This document shows, one piece after another, positions 25,901 to 34,063 of a DNA stretch of 64,000 nucleotides. The translations under genes were made by a program, and so were the position numbers. The stretch's first letter is position 1; the number at the start of each line of letters is the position of its first letter. This stretch comes from Paenibacillus allorhizosphaerae. Its GTDB lineage: Bacteria > Bacillota > Bacilli > Paenibacillales > NBRC-103111. The stretch lies in contig NZ_CAJVCE010000012.1 of assembly GCF_910594985.1 (NCBI RefSeq), positions 1 through 64,000 on the forward strand, read 5' to 3'. The notes under the pieces were generated by a model. That model was not told the DNA's origin. It saw only the letters and a program-made list of their open reading frames with translations, and did no database searches.

Positions 25901-26184
25901 GGCTTCATGATTCTGGTTTAAACATTTCATCTCTTAATGAACGGGTTAGACTTTATGGCAAGGGAATCGATATACAGTCTGAGAACGGATCAATTCATCT
26001 ACAACATTCATCAGGTTCTAGCATTTCGATTGACGAGTCTGGAAATACCATTCTATTAAAACACACAAGCGGAAGTACCTTTATCCTTGATGATTCAGGT
26101 TTAAATGCCGAAATAGATGGAGATATCAGCCTTAATGCTAAAGGAAATATTCAATTAAAAGGCTCTAGGATTGATCTAAATTAA
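22963..26184 (+). CDS. Ntn-hydrolase-like domain fused to tail-like repeats
   Basis: The 1073-residue protein starts MSSLIVIQSKDSVFFAADSA. Counting from Ser2 as residue 1, the Asp of AADS falls at 17, as in proteasome/HslV subunits, and a Lys follows in TKLHHF at about 37 where K33 is expected. SGDM fits the later glycine motif. Ser2 would be the nucleophile after Met removal. Then come three modules centred at about 289, 525 and 751, each with a 'GIxIE/xW...W-K...DG-LYxxDLVA' core and a helical segment, like phage tail tip or fibre proteins. The C-terminus (about 960-1073) is a beta-repeat ending ISLNAKGNIQLKGS. No other virion genes are present. GGAGGT lies seven bases upstream of the start. 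Confidence 0.65.
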   Translation: MSSLIVIQSKDSVFFAADSATSISLDGQLYRLNTQATKLHHFDNLIVFCSGDMNFCYSLMDKFGLTLNRNVNSLQQLLVESYNGEKVEILIAEYNDEQTIVHQLSPYNNFDPVIYTNIPFGGLNILTAGVKTEESYQIACEALFEGNTIPNIFIRAFDEISYEAVGGTLTVYKVNKSGVSKYLAHKINEKPDIKTMTASHLLEYFRKNIVEAALLVGERIYGKVIMGTNLAIEDEHGIVKWQGSKGEIFDRNEKLVMKMGLVSDDGAANECFGLVSFNDTTKVSLTDCKGIAIERKNLDTDTFPSGWEKVLWANTDGTLYTHDLVAENIKIVNSIGKTILDAENNYLDIGDFQTIVMDNKFTTLEKMQIITELYKIEAGYKRMIEQANQYMRSDRDAVFDTSAQFFTKVPSEIELYSTSPLTAAYNALLTYMEQFIKITNKGPLTIDINDPLTEMTSVIDDRAEFILKFQNYYDAEKDLRNKIEDAQFYSGLNMGQFYNNIVIGNHGFIALRNDGKYRAWMNATDGLALQKWENNHWTNKVYASIGNSTYEDGTLIAEDLVAKRLRIETKQGGVLLDANALNFDFTVLDSIILDDVILSTEKITLANQYKSITKQYTTLIEQIKNNASNVFYDRESSYYGLDYARNQLVAAGKELDDSYNTLTNYMTPVFADMNATTNIVKDLNSTRSIFHAKWEDFYKAYENARVKLAEFLEKSSLQLGRNYNNTVIDAENGIVVTRSNMLNRTKLNATEGISIERNVGSASNPSWEKKFYVGLDGKLFAEDLEAIRLKVISDNGDMLIDGSERKLYLNKFDIIGAGVIRSEHVITNTITAADGYIANLTVNHLKTLTKDADIGEYVDFIDIKDNESKWVTGKITSKTPATDSNGRLLYWKDASREYLTNDISPYVAYSYDMDYDEKLKIAFQGSGIASYPYSIWGSGDGSLINTPDYRDSARGYIYKTPTEFHFRYNASNSGDLREIRLHDSGLNISSLNERVRLYGKGIDIQSENGSIHLQHSSGSSISIDESGNTILLKHTSGSTFILDDSGLNAEIDGDISLNAKGNIQLKGSRIDLN

Positions 26185-26697
26185 GCTAATTCAAGCTTAC
26201 TGGTCTAACCTTCCAAACAGAAGTTCAGATGGGTTTTAGGCCATTGAAAATACTACCCACGTAAGACTTCCTGATATAAAAAGTCACCCTCACCATTTTT
26301 GGGGCTTGGGTGACTCTCCTTGTTCATTCTACACCCTCCTGTATGGATGACGCTAACAGACATCTATCCCCTTCCTCAGACTCTCTATTTCGGCTCTTAT
26401 GGCTTCGCTGCGGTAAGGCATGTTGGGTATCGTCTATGTTCTAAAATAAGCTACAATGGCGCTGAGCGGCCTGTAACAAGCGTTATGAGGTGGCTCATCA
26501 AGTTCAATGTGAAGCTTTTTATTCTAGCCCATTAATTGAACCTTGTTTTATTTTTGCTTAATCAAACGAGCTACGCCAAAAAATGTCATGATGAATTTCC
26601 CTTCTTAAAAAGAGGTTACACCACTTTATTAATAAATAAACTTCCGATATAATTCCTATTATATATACGTGTTTAAATATAAGTTAAGGGGTATTAA
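26185..26697. other. Non-coding region before the large recombinase
   Basis: A terminator follows the tail-like gene: AGTCACCC / GGGTGACT (26282-26289 with 26308-26315). About 200 bases of less AT-rich sequence (26330-26530) show no supported gene; the 71-codon frame there lacks motifs. AT-rich DNA with TATAAT near 26647 is a probable promoter for the recombinase. Confidence 0.5.
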
Positions 26698-28521
26698 ATG
26701 CTAGCGACTTTTTATGCAAGGGTAAGTTCTGACACAGAAGAACAAAAGAACTCTATTACATCACAGATTGACTTTTTCAAGGAGTATATAGAGAAACACC
26801 AATATCAAATCGTGTCCGACTGCGGAATATTTTGCAAACGTGATGGTTCTGCTGAAAAGACTTCTGGCTACTATGTTGATGAAGGATTTTCTGGTGCAAA
26901 ATCGGCAAAGCATCGCAAAGCATTTCAACAAATGATTAAAGATGCGAAAGAAAGAAGATTTGACATTATATTCTGCAAAAATATCAGCCGCTTCGGCAGA
27001 AACGTACAAGAAATCCTAAAATACATTGGCGATCTCAAAGAAATCGGCGTAGGTGTTTTCTTTGAAGATGTGAACATCTATACACTCAATAATTCAGACG
27101 ATGTAAAGATCACCATCTTTTCAGCGTTGGCGCAGGAAGAGTCAAGAGCGAAAAGTGTGAGCGTCCAATTTGGAAAAATGCAAGGGTACAAGAACGGTAT
27201 TTGGGGTGGACGCGAACCATACGGCTACAACATCAATGAAGGTAAACTCATAATCAACGAACAAGAAGCAAAAATCGTGAAAGAAGTCTTTGACTTATAT
27301 CTACATCAAAGTATGGGACTAAGAAACATAGCCAAATTGTTAAATGAACGAGGTGTACCAACCAAAAGCGGTAAGACGATTTTTGACCAAAGCCTTATTT
27401 CCAAGATACTTAAAAACGCAGTTTACACAGGTGAAATTCGCCTTCATCGAACGCAAAAGGTAGACATTAACAGAAACATTGTTAAGACAATACCAAGAAA
27501 CGAACAAGTCGTTACACATGACGAATCCTTGCGAATTATTGACGACGAAACCTTTAGCCTCGCACAAATGGAGAAGGAAAAGCGTTTCGAGAAGTTTGGT
27601 GACTTCAAATACAGGAATGTCCTTGTCCAGAACGATGAAGGAGAAGAAGCGACAAAAAAAGTTCGAACTATCGTTAGAGGAGATAGCCGACACTCAAACA
27701 AACACTTGTTCTCGAACCTATTAAAGTGTGGTAACTGTGGCGGTAGCTTACGTAGAAAAGTACAGAAGAACCACAAAAACACTTTCATCTATTGGTTCTG
27801 CCGTAACAATGATAATTTTGGAAAATCCAAGTGCAAACATAGAAACCTGCAACATGAAGAAAAACTCATTGAGTATGTTAAGAATGAGATCACCGATTAC
27901 AAGAACAGCCCAAAAACAGCTAAGTATTATCTAAATTCCATATTGAATACAAGGTTTAATACAACTAATCTGGAAGAACGAATCTCCAACATAAAGGCTG
28001 ACATTGGTTTACTGAAAGAAGATCAGGAAGCCAACTTTTATCTGTTTGCGAGAAAGAAAATGGATGAGAAGCAATACGATGAACGAAGTCAAAGGATTGC
28101 CGACAAATTATATGATGCGGAATCAAAGCTAAATAGACTTTTGTACATCGAAGACGAAATTGCACAAACTAATCTAAAGTTTGAACAATTCACAAAATCC
28201 TTGAATGACGTTGACATAGACAACCTAACAAATGCAGTCCTGAGAAAGTTCATTGATCGAATCGTTGCAACCACTTTTGATGAACCATTTGAAGAAGGAG
28301 TTGACTTTGGTGAGAAGCATACTCTATCCATCGAGTTTAATTTCATGGGTGAGAATGTAAACGAACTACGCAGAACAAATTTCAAACAAAGATTAGCCAA
28401 CGTCATTCATGATCAATCGGACGAACTCACAGATGAAAAACTAGAATCATTGGTAAAATATTCTAGTATTGAACCAAACCTATCAGATTTTGCAGAACTT
28501 GAACATGATGAATCTGAATGA
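26698..28521 (+). CDS. Large serine recombinase (integrase/excisionase)
   Basis: The 607-residue protein has a resolvase-type N-terminal domain with nucleophile in FYARVSSDTEEQ (S10 or S11) and a conserved FCKNISRFGRNVQEIL. A recombinase domain follows (about 180-290: GGREPYGYNINEGKL). Next is a zinc ribbon (about 342-388: LKCGNCGGSLRR with FCRNND...CKHRN) and a coiled coil (about 415-490). This is the architecture of phage integrases such as phiC31 and of SpoIVCA, which excises skin from sigK. AGGGG lies seven bases upstream of the ATG. It sits 230 bases from the right junction, so it is the obvious enzyme for integration and excision at the TG core. Confidence 0.95.
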   Translation: MLATFYARVSSDTEEQKNSITSQIDFFKEYIEKHQYQIVSDCGIFCKRDGSAEKTSGYYVDEGFSGAKSAKHRKAFQQMIKDAKERRFDIIFCKNISRFGRNVQEILKYIGDLKEIGVGVFFEDVNIYTLNNSDDVKITIFSALAQEESRAKSVSVQFGKMQGYKNGIWGGREPYGYNINEGKLIINEQEAKIVKEVFDLYLHQSMGLRNIAKLLNERGVPTKSGKTIFDQSLISKILKNAVYTGEIRLHRTQKVDINRNIVKTIPRNEQVVTHDESLRIIDDETFSLAQMEKEKRFEKFGDFKYRNVLVQNDEGEEATKKVRTIVRGDSRHSNKHLFSNLLKCGNCGGSLRRKVQKNHKNTFIYWFCRNNDNFGKSKCKHRNLQHEEKLIEYVKNEITDYKNSPKTAKYYLNSILNTRFNTTNLEERISNIKADIGLLKEDQEANFYLFARKKMDEKQYDERSQRIADKLYDAESKLNRLLYIEDEIAQTNLKFEQFTKSLNDVDIDNLTNAVLRKFIDRIVATTFDEPFEEGVDFGEKHTLSIEFNFMGENVNELRRTNFKQRLANVIHDQSDELTDEKLESLVKYSSIEPNLSDFAELEHDESE

Positions 28522-28526
28522 TACCC

Positions 28527-28709
28527 TCACGCCCAAAAAGAACAAGCGTTTTTAACAAAGTAATTTCCATTAATCTTAACTATAAAATCATCATGAAATT
28601 CAATTATCCCATCTTCTACAATATCGTAGAATGTGAGTCTAACAGGAACTTTGAAGTACATGTATCGAGCCAAATCATCATGCGCCAAAGGTTTTCTATA
28701 TCGTCTCAT
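28527..28709 (-). CDS. 60-residue protein beside the att site; candidate directionality factor
   Basis: A good Shine-Dalgarno (AAAAGGAG) lies five bases before the ATG at 28709, so the small frame is probably translated. The product (MRRYRKPLAHDDLARYMYFK, then VPVRLTFYDIVEDG) is not like any family I can name. Its size and location, between the integrase and the right att arm, resemble SprB, the 58-residue directionality factor of SPbeta. That is an inference from position only. Confidence 0.5.
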   Translation of the reverse strand: MRRYRKPLAHDDLARYMYFKVPVRLTFYDIVEDGIIEFHDDFIVKINGNYFVKNACSFWA

Positions 28710-28724
28710 ATGTTCTCCTTTTAA

Positions 28725-28770
28725 TATTGTCCTATTTTATAGATGTTGTATGCAGCATATCCAGTGCCTC
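28725..28770. other. Right attachment junction of the cpaF element
   Basis: Element arm CCTATTTTATAGATGTTGTA (28731-28750), core TG (28751-28752), then cpaF sequence CAGCATATCC. The arm reads as an inverted copy of the left arm, 17 of 20 matching. In the integrated state the arm gives cpaF a premature TAG at 28732-28734. Confidence 0.85.
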
Positions 28771-29607
28771 CGCTCCCCTTACTTCCCCGACGATAATCCG
28801 GTTCGGGCGCATTCGCAGCGAGGAGCGAATCAAATCGCGAATCGTAATTTCCCCTTTCCCCTCGGTATTGGCGTTGCGCGTTTCCAAGCTGACTACATTC
28901 GGAACCCCGCGAATTTGCAGTTCAGCCGAATCTTCAATGGTGATAATCCGTTCGTCCGGAGGAATGTACTGCGCGAGCGCATTAAGGAACGTCGTTTTCC
29001 CCGAGCCTGTCCCCCCGCCGATAAAAATGTTGTACTTCGCCCGCACCAGCCGGATCAGTTGCGCCGCCGCTTCCTCCGTTAACGCCCCTTTTGCCGTCAA
29101 ATCTTCGAGCGTCAGCGGATGCTCCGGGAATTTGCGGATCGTCATCGCCGGACCGTGCATAGCAATCGGCGGCAGCACAATGTTGACCCGCGAGCCGTCT
29201 TTCAGTCTGGCGTCAACGATGGGGCTGGACTCGTTCACCATTCGGTTCACTTTGGCGACGATCGCTTGGATCGTATCTTCCAGTTTCTCGTTGCTTTCAA
29301 AGCGAATATCGGTTTGCAGCACTTGGCCGTCTTTCTCGATAAAAATTTGGTCATACCTGTTGATCATAATTTCCGTAATCGAACGATCGTCCACAAGCGG
29401 CTGCAATACATCCAAGCCTCGGAAGGCATTGTACAGCTCCGTCACGAACTGCTGCTTCTGACCGGCGGTCAGAAAGGAAATACGGGAATAATCGAACACC
29501 TCCTGCTCGATGATTTCTATCAAGCTTTCGTCGGATAAAGAATGATTAAAATCGATGCTGTCGGTAATCCGCTGCTTCAACGCCTGTTTCGACTCTACGG
29601 ACCACAT
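28732..29607 (-). pseudogene. cpaF: CpaF/TadA ATPase, 5' part of split gene
   Basis: The frame encodes 285 CpaF residues from the ATG at 29607 (GAGGTG eight bases upstream), then six element-encoded residues and TAG. It holds the N-terminal domain, Walker A (FIGGGTGSGKTTFL, about 194-207), the Asp box (ITIEDSAELQI) and Walker B with its Glu (RIIVGEVRGAEALDML). The His box is missing; it lies in the 3' part at 8904-9270. The truncated product should not be an active pilus ATPase. It overlaps the end of cpaE by 13 bases. Confidence 0.92.
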
Positions 29608-30731
29608 GCGAGCGCCACCTCTTTTCCGCCTGAAACAAGCAGCTCGGCGGCCGCTTGCGCAAATGCGGAATTGTACATATGCTCCACACGCGTAAAAGCT
29701 TTCCACTCGGGAACATACGGAAGGATACCGTCTACGGTCAAGCCGAGGCAGTTAAAATCGTTCAAAGGATCTCCCGTTCGTTTGTTTTGTACGAAAATCC
29801 GTTTATTGTTCAACGCATCCGGAAGAGCAGGTATATCCCGTTTCCAACGTTCAAGCATCTCCTCCGTTTTTTGCAAATAAACGTAATCGTCAAGTAAGAG
29901 CCATATGACCCGGTCGGCCAATGTCAGCACGCCTTGCGTAACCTCGTTCGGAAATGAGTCAAGATCTACGACGAGCACGTCGTACATGCCAGCTGCCGCA
30001 ATACCGCCGATCATCGCCTTCGCATCCGCACCGTCCATCTCCCTCCATTCCGCTGCATTGGCGGTCGGGGGGATATAATCGAATTTGAACGACGGATGCT
30101 TGAGCTTCCACTTTTCCAGCCTCCCTGCGATTTGCTGCGGATTCGTCTTCGCATAATAAAGCAGGCTGGAGAAGGCTTCCGAGGATGCTGCCCCTTCCGA
30201 AGGATACCATGCCCTCGACGGCAGCATCTCCAGACTCAAACAACCAGCCCGTTCCCCTTGGAGTGTCAGTTGCTGCGCCAAATGCACCGCCGTTAGCGTC
30301 TTGCCCGCGCCGCCTGTCGTTGAATATACCGCGACCACTTTCGTTCCCTTCATCCCTCGAAGCGGATCGGAAACGGAATATTCGTTATAATGGGCGATGA
30401 CGGCCGATAACAGCTGATCCAGCGGCTGGTATTTGCACAGCACCGGGTATTCCAGCAACCCTTGACTTGCCTGTTGATTGCTAATGATTACAGTACAGCC
30501 CAACTTGATGCGGTATACTTCATCAGGCAATGGCAGCCACGACTCATGGATTAACAAAATGAAAGGCTCTTTCGTCTCCACGACAAAACGGATCCCTTGT
30601 TCAAATGACCTGAAACAGCGGATCGTAAACCGCGCCGCATAGTCTGAGGAACGAATATATGCGGAGAGCATGTCCCCAAAATACGCATCGGAGTCGAGCA
30701 GCAATAATGTCATTTTCGCTATAACGCACAC
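29595..30731 (-). CDS. cpaE: CpaE/TadZ-like localisation ATPase
   Basis: The 378-residue protein has an N-terminal receiver-like region (about 8-110) and a deviant Walker A of the ParA/MinD kind (YSTTGGAGKT, 136-145). Later come VLVVDLDSFPNEV and RVIWLLLDDYVYLQKT. CpaE/TadZ proteins place the Tad machine at a chosen cell site. It is the first gene of the operon. The GTG at 30731 has AGAGGAGA just upstream; an ATG six codons later has poorer spacing. Confidence 0.82.
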   Translation of the reverse strand: MCVIAKMTLLLLDSDAYFGDMLSAYIRSSDYAARFTIRCFRSFEQGIRFVVETKEPFILLIHESWLPLPDEVYRIKLGCTVIISNQQASQGLLEYPVLCKYQPLDQLLSAVIAHYNEYSVSDPLRGMKGTKVVAVYSTTGGAGKTLTAVHLAQQLTLQGERAGCLSLEMLPSRAWYPSEGAASSEAFSSLLYYAKTNPQQIAGRLEKWKLKHPSFKFDYIPPTANAAEWREMDGADAKAMIGGIAAAGMYDVLVVDLDSFPNEVTQGVLTLADRVIWLLLDDYVYLQKTEEMLERWKRDIPALPDALNNKRIFVQNKRTGDPLNDFNCLGLTVDGILPYVPEWKAFTRVEHMYNSAFAQAAAELLVSGGKEVALACGP

Positions 30732-31058
30732 TTCTCCTCTCCCATGTAAAATTAGTTTGCTGTTTATTCGTCAGCACCTAGAATGCCTGATCAGTTCACA
30801 ATGGAACGCTTACGCATGATGCCCGTGCACTGCGCAAGCAGTCTGCCTCTCCCCCTCTCCACAGACGGTTTACAGTCGCAAAGCTTCTCCAATTCCACCT
30901 CCCGGGACAACAAAAAAAAGCACGCGCTATGAAAGAACATTACGTTCTGACACAGCGGTGCTTCCGCTTGCAAATTTACTATTTATTGTATTATAGCACA
31001 TCTTTTGGAATGCGTAAATACGTTCTGCAAGTTAGCCGTTTTCCGGGGAACGGCACGT
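30732..31058. other. Intergenic region upstream of the tad operon
   Basis: About 330 bases between cpaE and the DinB-like gene, both on the minus strand. It must hold the tad promoter, but no clear -35/-10 pair was picked. AGCAC and GTGCT arms near 30915-30953 could form the terminator of the gene before it. No gene was recognised. Confidence 0.4.
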
Positions 31059-31541
31059 TCATCCGCGTTGGACGGCATAAGCGTGTTTGTTCCGTTCGAT
31101 CTGCTTTATATGCCGGTCTACATGCTGGACGAACATTTGCACTATGTCTTGCAGCGTTTGTTCGCCTGCCGTATTATGAACTCCGGTTCGCTGCCACGCG
31201 TCATCGGATAAATTTTCAAGAATCGGGGTCATGGAAGCCCGCATTGCCCGGAACAAAAACAGGTACGTATACATATCGAGCGCTTGGTAATCGAGCCGTG
31301 AGGCCCATGCGTCAGGATAGAACTTAAGCAGCGACGGGTTATCCTCGGAAATGACGCGCTTCATTCGCTCAATAGCAATAAGTTCCGCATCGCAAAGATG
31401 AATGACCACTTCTTTAATGCTCCACTTGTCCGCTGTGGGTTTAAAGACGAGCTGCTCCTCGCATAAACCTTCCATCGCCGAAACTAGCCGATCGTAGCCT
31501 TCCGCATAGCTTTGAACTAAAGCTTCCATGTCCCCATCCAT
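31059..31541 (-). CDS. DinB/YfiT-like family protein
   Basis: The 160-residue protein is helical and has the pattern of DinB-family proteins (PTADKWSIKEVVIHLCDAEL, then FVQHVDRHIKQIER). His residues near 48, 137 and 141 could bind a metal, as in this family. Members act as thiol-dependent enzymes or have no known role. It is the last gene of the minus-strand run that begins near 40243. Confidence 0.8.
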   Translation of the reverse strand: MDGDMEALVQSYAEGYDRLVSAMEGLCEEQLVFKPTADKWSIKEVVIHLCDAELIAIERMKRVISEDNPSLLKFYPDAWASRLDYQALDMYTYLFLFRAMRASMTPILENLSDDAWQRTGVHNTAGEQTLQDIVQMFVQHVDRHIKQIERNKHAYAVQRG

Positions 31542-31551
31542 CTCCCTATCT

Positions 31552-32175
31552 TTATTTATTGCGAGCCGCCAATGTCCAAACGACTTTCGGTTTGTCGTAA
31601 CGGTTCATCGTCTGCTCGTTCACAAGCATAATGTCCCAATCCCGAAACAATAACTCGAGTGCGGGTCGGTCAAAGAAACGTTTGCGCTTGCCGTCCCATT
31701 CGTAATAGTTCGGTTCGAGCAATGTGCCGCGGCCGGCGCCGTACTCGACGTCTTTCGTTGAGTTCACCCGACACAAAAGCATACCCGATGGGTTCAGCAC
31801 TCTGCGAATTTCCGAAACGATCCTTTCCGTATCGGCCCAGCCGAAATAATGCAAGCTTAAATCGGCGATTACCGCATGTGCCGAGCCGCTCGCGAACGGA
31901 AGCGGATCAAGCAGATCGACCAGCCGCGTATCCGCTGCCGGCGCAATCTCTTTCACACGTTTCAACGCCTCCGGGGAAAGATCGCAGGCGATTACGGAAA
32001 AGCCTCGTTCTGTCAAATAGAGCGTATCGTTGCCGGCGCCACAGCCCAAATCGATTACAGGTGTGTCCTTCGATTGCGCCAGCTCCGCTAAAAACGGTTC
32101 TAGCCACAAATCGTATTGGACCTGCCTCGAATTTATATTCCGGTAAATGGAGTCCCAGAACTGTCCCTCAGCCAC
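31552..32175 (-). CDS. Class I SAM-dependent methyltransferase
   Basis: The protein has the SAM-binding motif VIDLGCGAGNDTLYL (about 38-52), an acidic post-motif (VIACDLSPEAL) and a motif IV-like VIADLSLHYF. A GTG start at 32175 is preferred because GGAGGAG lies eight bases upstream; the longer frame to 32226 lacks such a site. Substrate unknown. Neighbours suggest a household or stress role. Confidence 0.8.
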   Translation of the reverse strand: MAEGQFWDSIYRNINSRQVQYDLWLEPFLAELAQSKDTPVIDLGCGAGNDTLYLTERGFSVIACDLSPEALKRVKEIAPAADTRLVDLLDPLPFASGSAHAVIADLSLHYFGWADTERIVSEIRRVLNPSGMLLCRVNSTKDVEYGAGRGTLLEPNYYEWDGKRKRFFDRPALELLFRDWDIMLVNEQTMNRYDKPKVVWTLAARNK

Positions 32176-32236
32176 TCGTTTATCTCCTCCCAACGCCAAG
32201 CGGCTTTGTTTCAAATTATGAAACAAAGCCTCCGGC

Positions 32237-33277
32237 TTATTGTTCCGATCGAATCATAAAGAGCGTCAGCTCGTCGCGGTTATGAAACAGCTGTTTGGCT
32301 TGCTGCAGCTCAAGTCCCGGCGATAAATCCTGAATGGCTTCGCGAAGCGACTGGAACGCCTTCTTGTGCATCAGCTTCACCGTAATGACAGCCGTGCCTC
32401 CGGGCTGAAGCGCATACAGCAGCCCTTTGACGAGCTTCGCCATTTGCCGGTGACCCCAGCTCATATCGCAGACGAGCAGATCGAACGCGCCGCTGGCAAA
32501 CGTAACATCGCCGGCATTTTTTTGCAGCCACGTCAGCTTGGGATCACGCAGAAGCGTCGGATCCAGCTTTGCCGGATCGACAGCCGTCACATGCAAGCCT
32601 CTTTCGAGCAGCAGAGAGGTCCAGCCTCCCGGCGCCGCACCGATATCCAGCGCGGAACGATACTGCGCGAAATCGAGTCCGAATGCGGCTTCCGCTTCGA
32701 GCAGCTTGAACTTGGCCCGCGATATTTGACCATCTTCCCGGCGAAATCGAATCGCGCCTCCGGACCAATCGGACAAATTGTCCTGCGGCTTCGAAACGCC
32801 TGCAAACAGTTTCCCGTCCGTCAAGAACACGGAAAGGATGCGGTCCGCTTCCTTAACGACGGGGATGGCGGCAAAGTCCGAGTCCAGCACTCGATCCAGC
32901 TCCTGTTTGAGCTCGGAGGGGCTGCATTCCCCCGTATACTGCTCCGCCTTGCGGATCTGGACGGCCATTCGCACACCGGCCCACGACTCGCCTGCAGCGC
33001 CAAGCCGGTCACCGATCCATTGCAATGCTTCCCGGTCGGAGCCTTGCCAATCGCGCTCGATATCTACAGGCTGCATATGCCGAAGAAATACGGGCTGCCG
33101 CTCCTGCAGCTTATCGATTGCTTCCTGATTACCGATGGTCGAAAACGTGAACATAAAGATTTCGTTAGGCACAAGCCATTGAAAAGCAACGGGAGCTTCA
33201 ACCAAGCGGCGGATTTCCTCCTGCGCCTGCTGAGCAAACCCTCGATTCGACGTACCGATAAATGCGGCTCCGCTCAT
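32237..33277 (-). CDS. RlmM/FtsJ-like RNA 2'-O-methyltransferase
   Basis: The 346-residue protein has an N-terminal THUMP-like part and an FtsJ-type domain. It shows ALDIGAAPGGWTSLL (SAM site, about 209-223) and the catalytic K-D-K-E set: K in SRAKFKLLEA, D in VCDMSWG, K in ITVKLMH, E in NRDELTLFM. These match 23S rRNA methyltransferases such as RlmM. The exact RNA target is not shown by the sequence. Its start overlaps the stop of the ABC ATPase gene. Confidence 0.8.
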   Translation of the reverse strand: MSGAAFIGTSNRGFAQQAQEEIRRLVEAPVAFQWLVPNEIFMFTFSTIGNQEAIDKLQERQPVFLRHMQPVDIERDWQGSDREALQWIGDRLGAAGESWAGVRMAVQIRKAEQYTGECSPSELKQELDRVLDSDFAAIPVVKEADRILSVFLTDGKLFAGVSKPQDNLSDWSGGAIRFRREDGQISRAKFKLLEAEAAFGLDFAQYRSALDIGAAPGGWTSLLLERGLHVTAVDPAKLDPTLLRDPKLTWLQKNAGDVTFASGAFDLLVCDMSWGHRQMAKLVKGLLYALQPGGTAVITVKLMHKKAFQSLREAIQDLSPGLELQQAKQLFHNRDELTLFMIRSEQ

Positions 33278-34050
33278 TACAGCACCTTAATCCAAGGCCG
33301 GTCGTTGAACCATTCCAGTCGAATCGGCACCTGATACGCTTGATATAAATTTTGTTCGGTCAGTACTTCGTGCTTCGGACCGGAAGCAATAATTCGCCCT
33401 TGTTCAATAAGGACGACATGGCTGAACATCGGCATAATTTCTTCAATGTGATGCGTAACGTAAATTACGGTCATTTGCTGTTGTCCGAGCTCATTGATGT
33501 TTTCCAGCAGACGCTCGCGTTCATACAGATCAAGCCCAGAGCAAGGCTCGTCCATAATGAGAATGGAAGGCCGGGTCATAAGCGAACGGGCAAGCATCAC
33601 TTTTTTGCGTTCCCCTTGGGACAGCGTCCCGAGTGGCTGGGATGCCAGATGACCGAGCCTTACGCTTTCGAGCATGCCGACCGCCTTCTCCTTAACGCCT
33701 GCCGGAATTTCTTCGTAAAAGCGAAGAAAACCGAACTCCCCGGTGGCGACAACTTCCCATACGGAATCGCCCGGGTTCAGCTTCTCATAAAGCGATTGGC
33801 TGATATAGCCGATTTTTTTGCGGACTTCCCTCACATCGCATTGCCCGTACACGTTGCCTAAGACGGTCACTTGACCTTTGCTCGGGAATTGATAACCGTT
33901 CATCATCTCGAGAATCGTCGTTTTACCGGAACCGTTCCTCCCGAGAATGACCCAATGTTCCCCTTCCCGTACTTCCAGATGTACATCGGATAATATATGA
34001 CGTTCTTCCCTTATAAAATCAATTGCATTGAGCGACAACACCTGTGACAT
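33277..34050 (-). CDS. ABC transporter ATP-binding protein (YlmA-like)
   Basis: The ATPase has Walker A (GRNGSGKTT), the ABC signature (LGTLSQGERKKVMLARSL), Walker B (ILIMDEPCSGLD) and the H-loop (YVTHHIEE). The ATG at 34050 (MSQVLSLNAI) is more likely than the one at 34086, which would overlap the upstream gene by 23 bases. No membrane partner is adjacent. It resembles the cytosolic YlmA-type proteins of Bacillus. Confidence 0.85.
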   Translation of the reverse strand: MSQVLSLNAIDFIREERHILSDVHLEVREGEHWVILGRNGSGKTTILEMMNGYQFPSKGQVTVLGNVYGQCDVREVRKKIGYISQSLYEKLNPGDSVWEVVATGEFGFLRFYEEIPAGVKEKAVGMLESVRLGHLASQPLGTLSQGERKKVMLARSLMTRPSILIMDEPCSGLDLYERERLLENINELGQQQMTVIYVTHHIEEIMPMFSHVVLIEQGRIIASGPKHEVLTEQNLYQAYQVPIRLEWFNDRPWIKVL

Positions 34051-34063
34051 TGTTAGCACCAGC

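Larger units (their letters stand above)
9271..28750. mobile_element. 19.5-kb serine-recombinase element inside cpaF
   Basis: Bases 9271-28750 interrupt cpaF. The left junction is cpaF-TG-element (TG at 9271-9272) and the right is element-TG-cpaF (TG at 28751-28752). Removing one TG and all between restores a 1224-base cpaF frame. The element is AT-rich relative to its flanks. It encodes a large serine recombinase beside the right junction, Rep- and primase-like proteins, a resolvase, a toxin-antitoxin pair and a tail-like protein, but no capsid, terminase or conjugation genes. It is neither a typical prophage nor a typical ICE; it may be a replicating plasmid-like element or a domesticated intervening element like skin. 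Confidence 0.93.

Noticed and set aside
26320..26535. Plus-strand 71-codon frame before the recombinase
   Set aside because: No ribosome site, odd composition and no motif.
9271..28750. Reading the cpaF element as an ordinary prophage
   Set aside because: Only one tail-like protein is present, with no terminase, portal, capsid, holin or lysin genes.
32366..33334. Long plus-strand frame over the RNA methyltransferase gene
   Set aside because: Antisense shadow of a gene with complete catalytic motifs.
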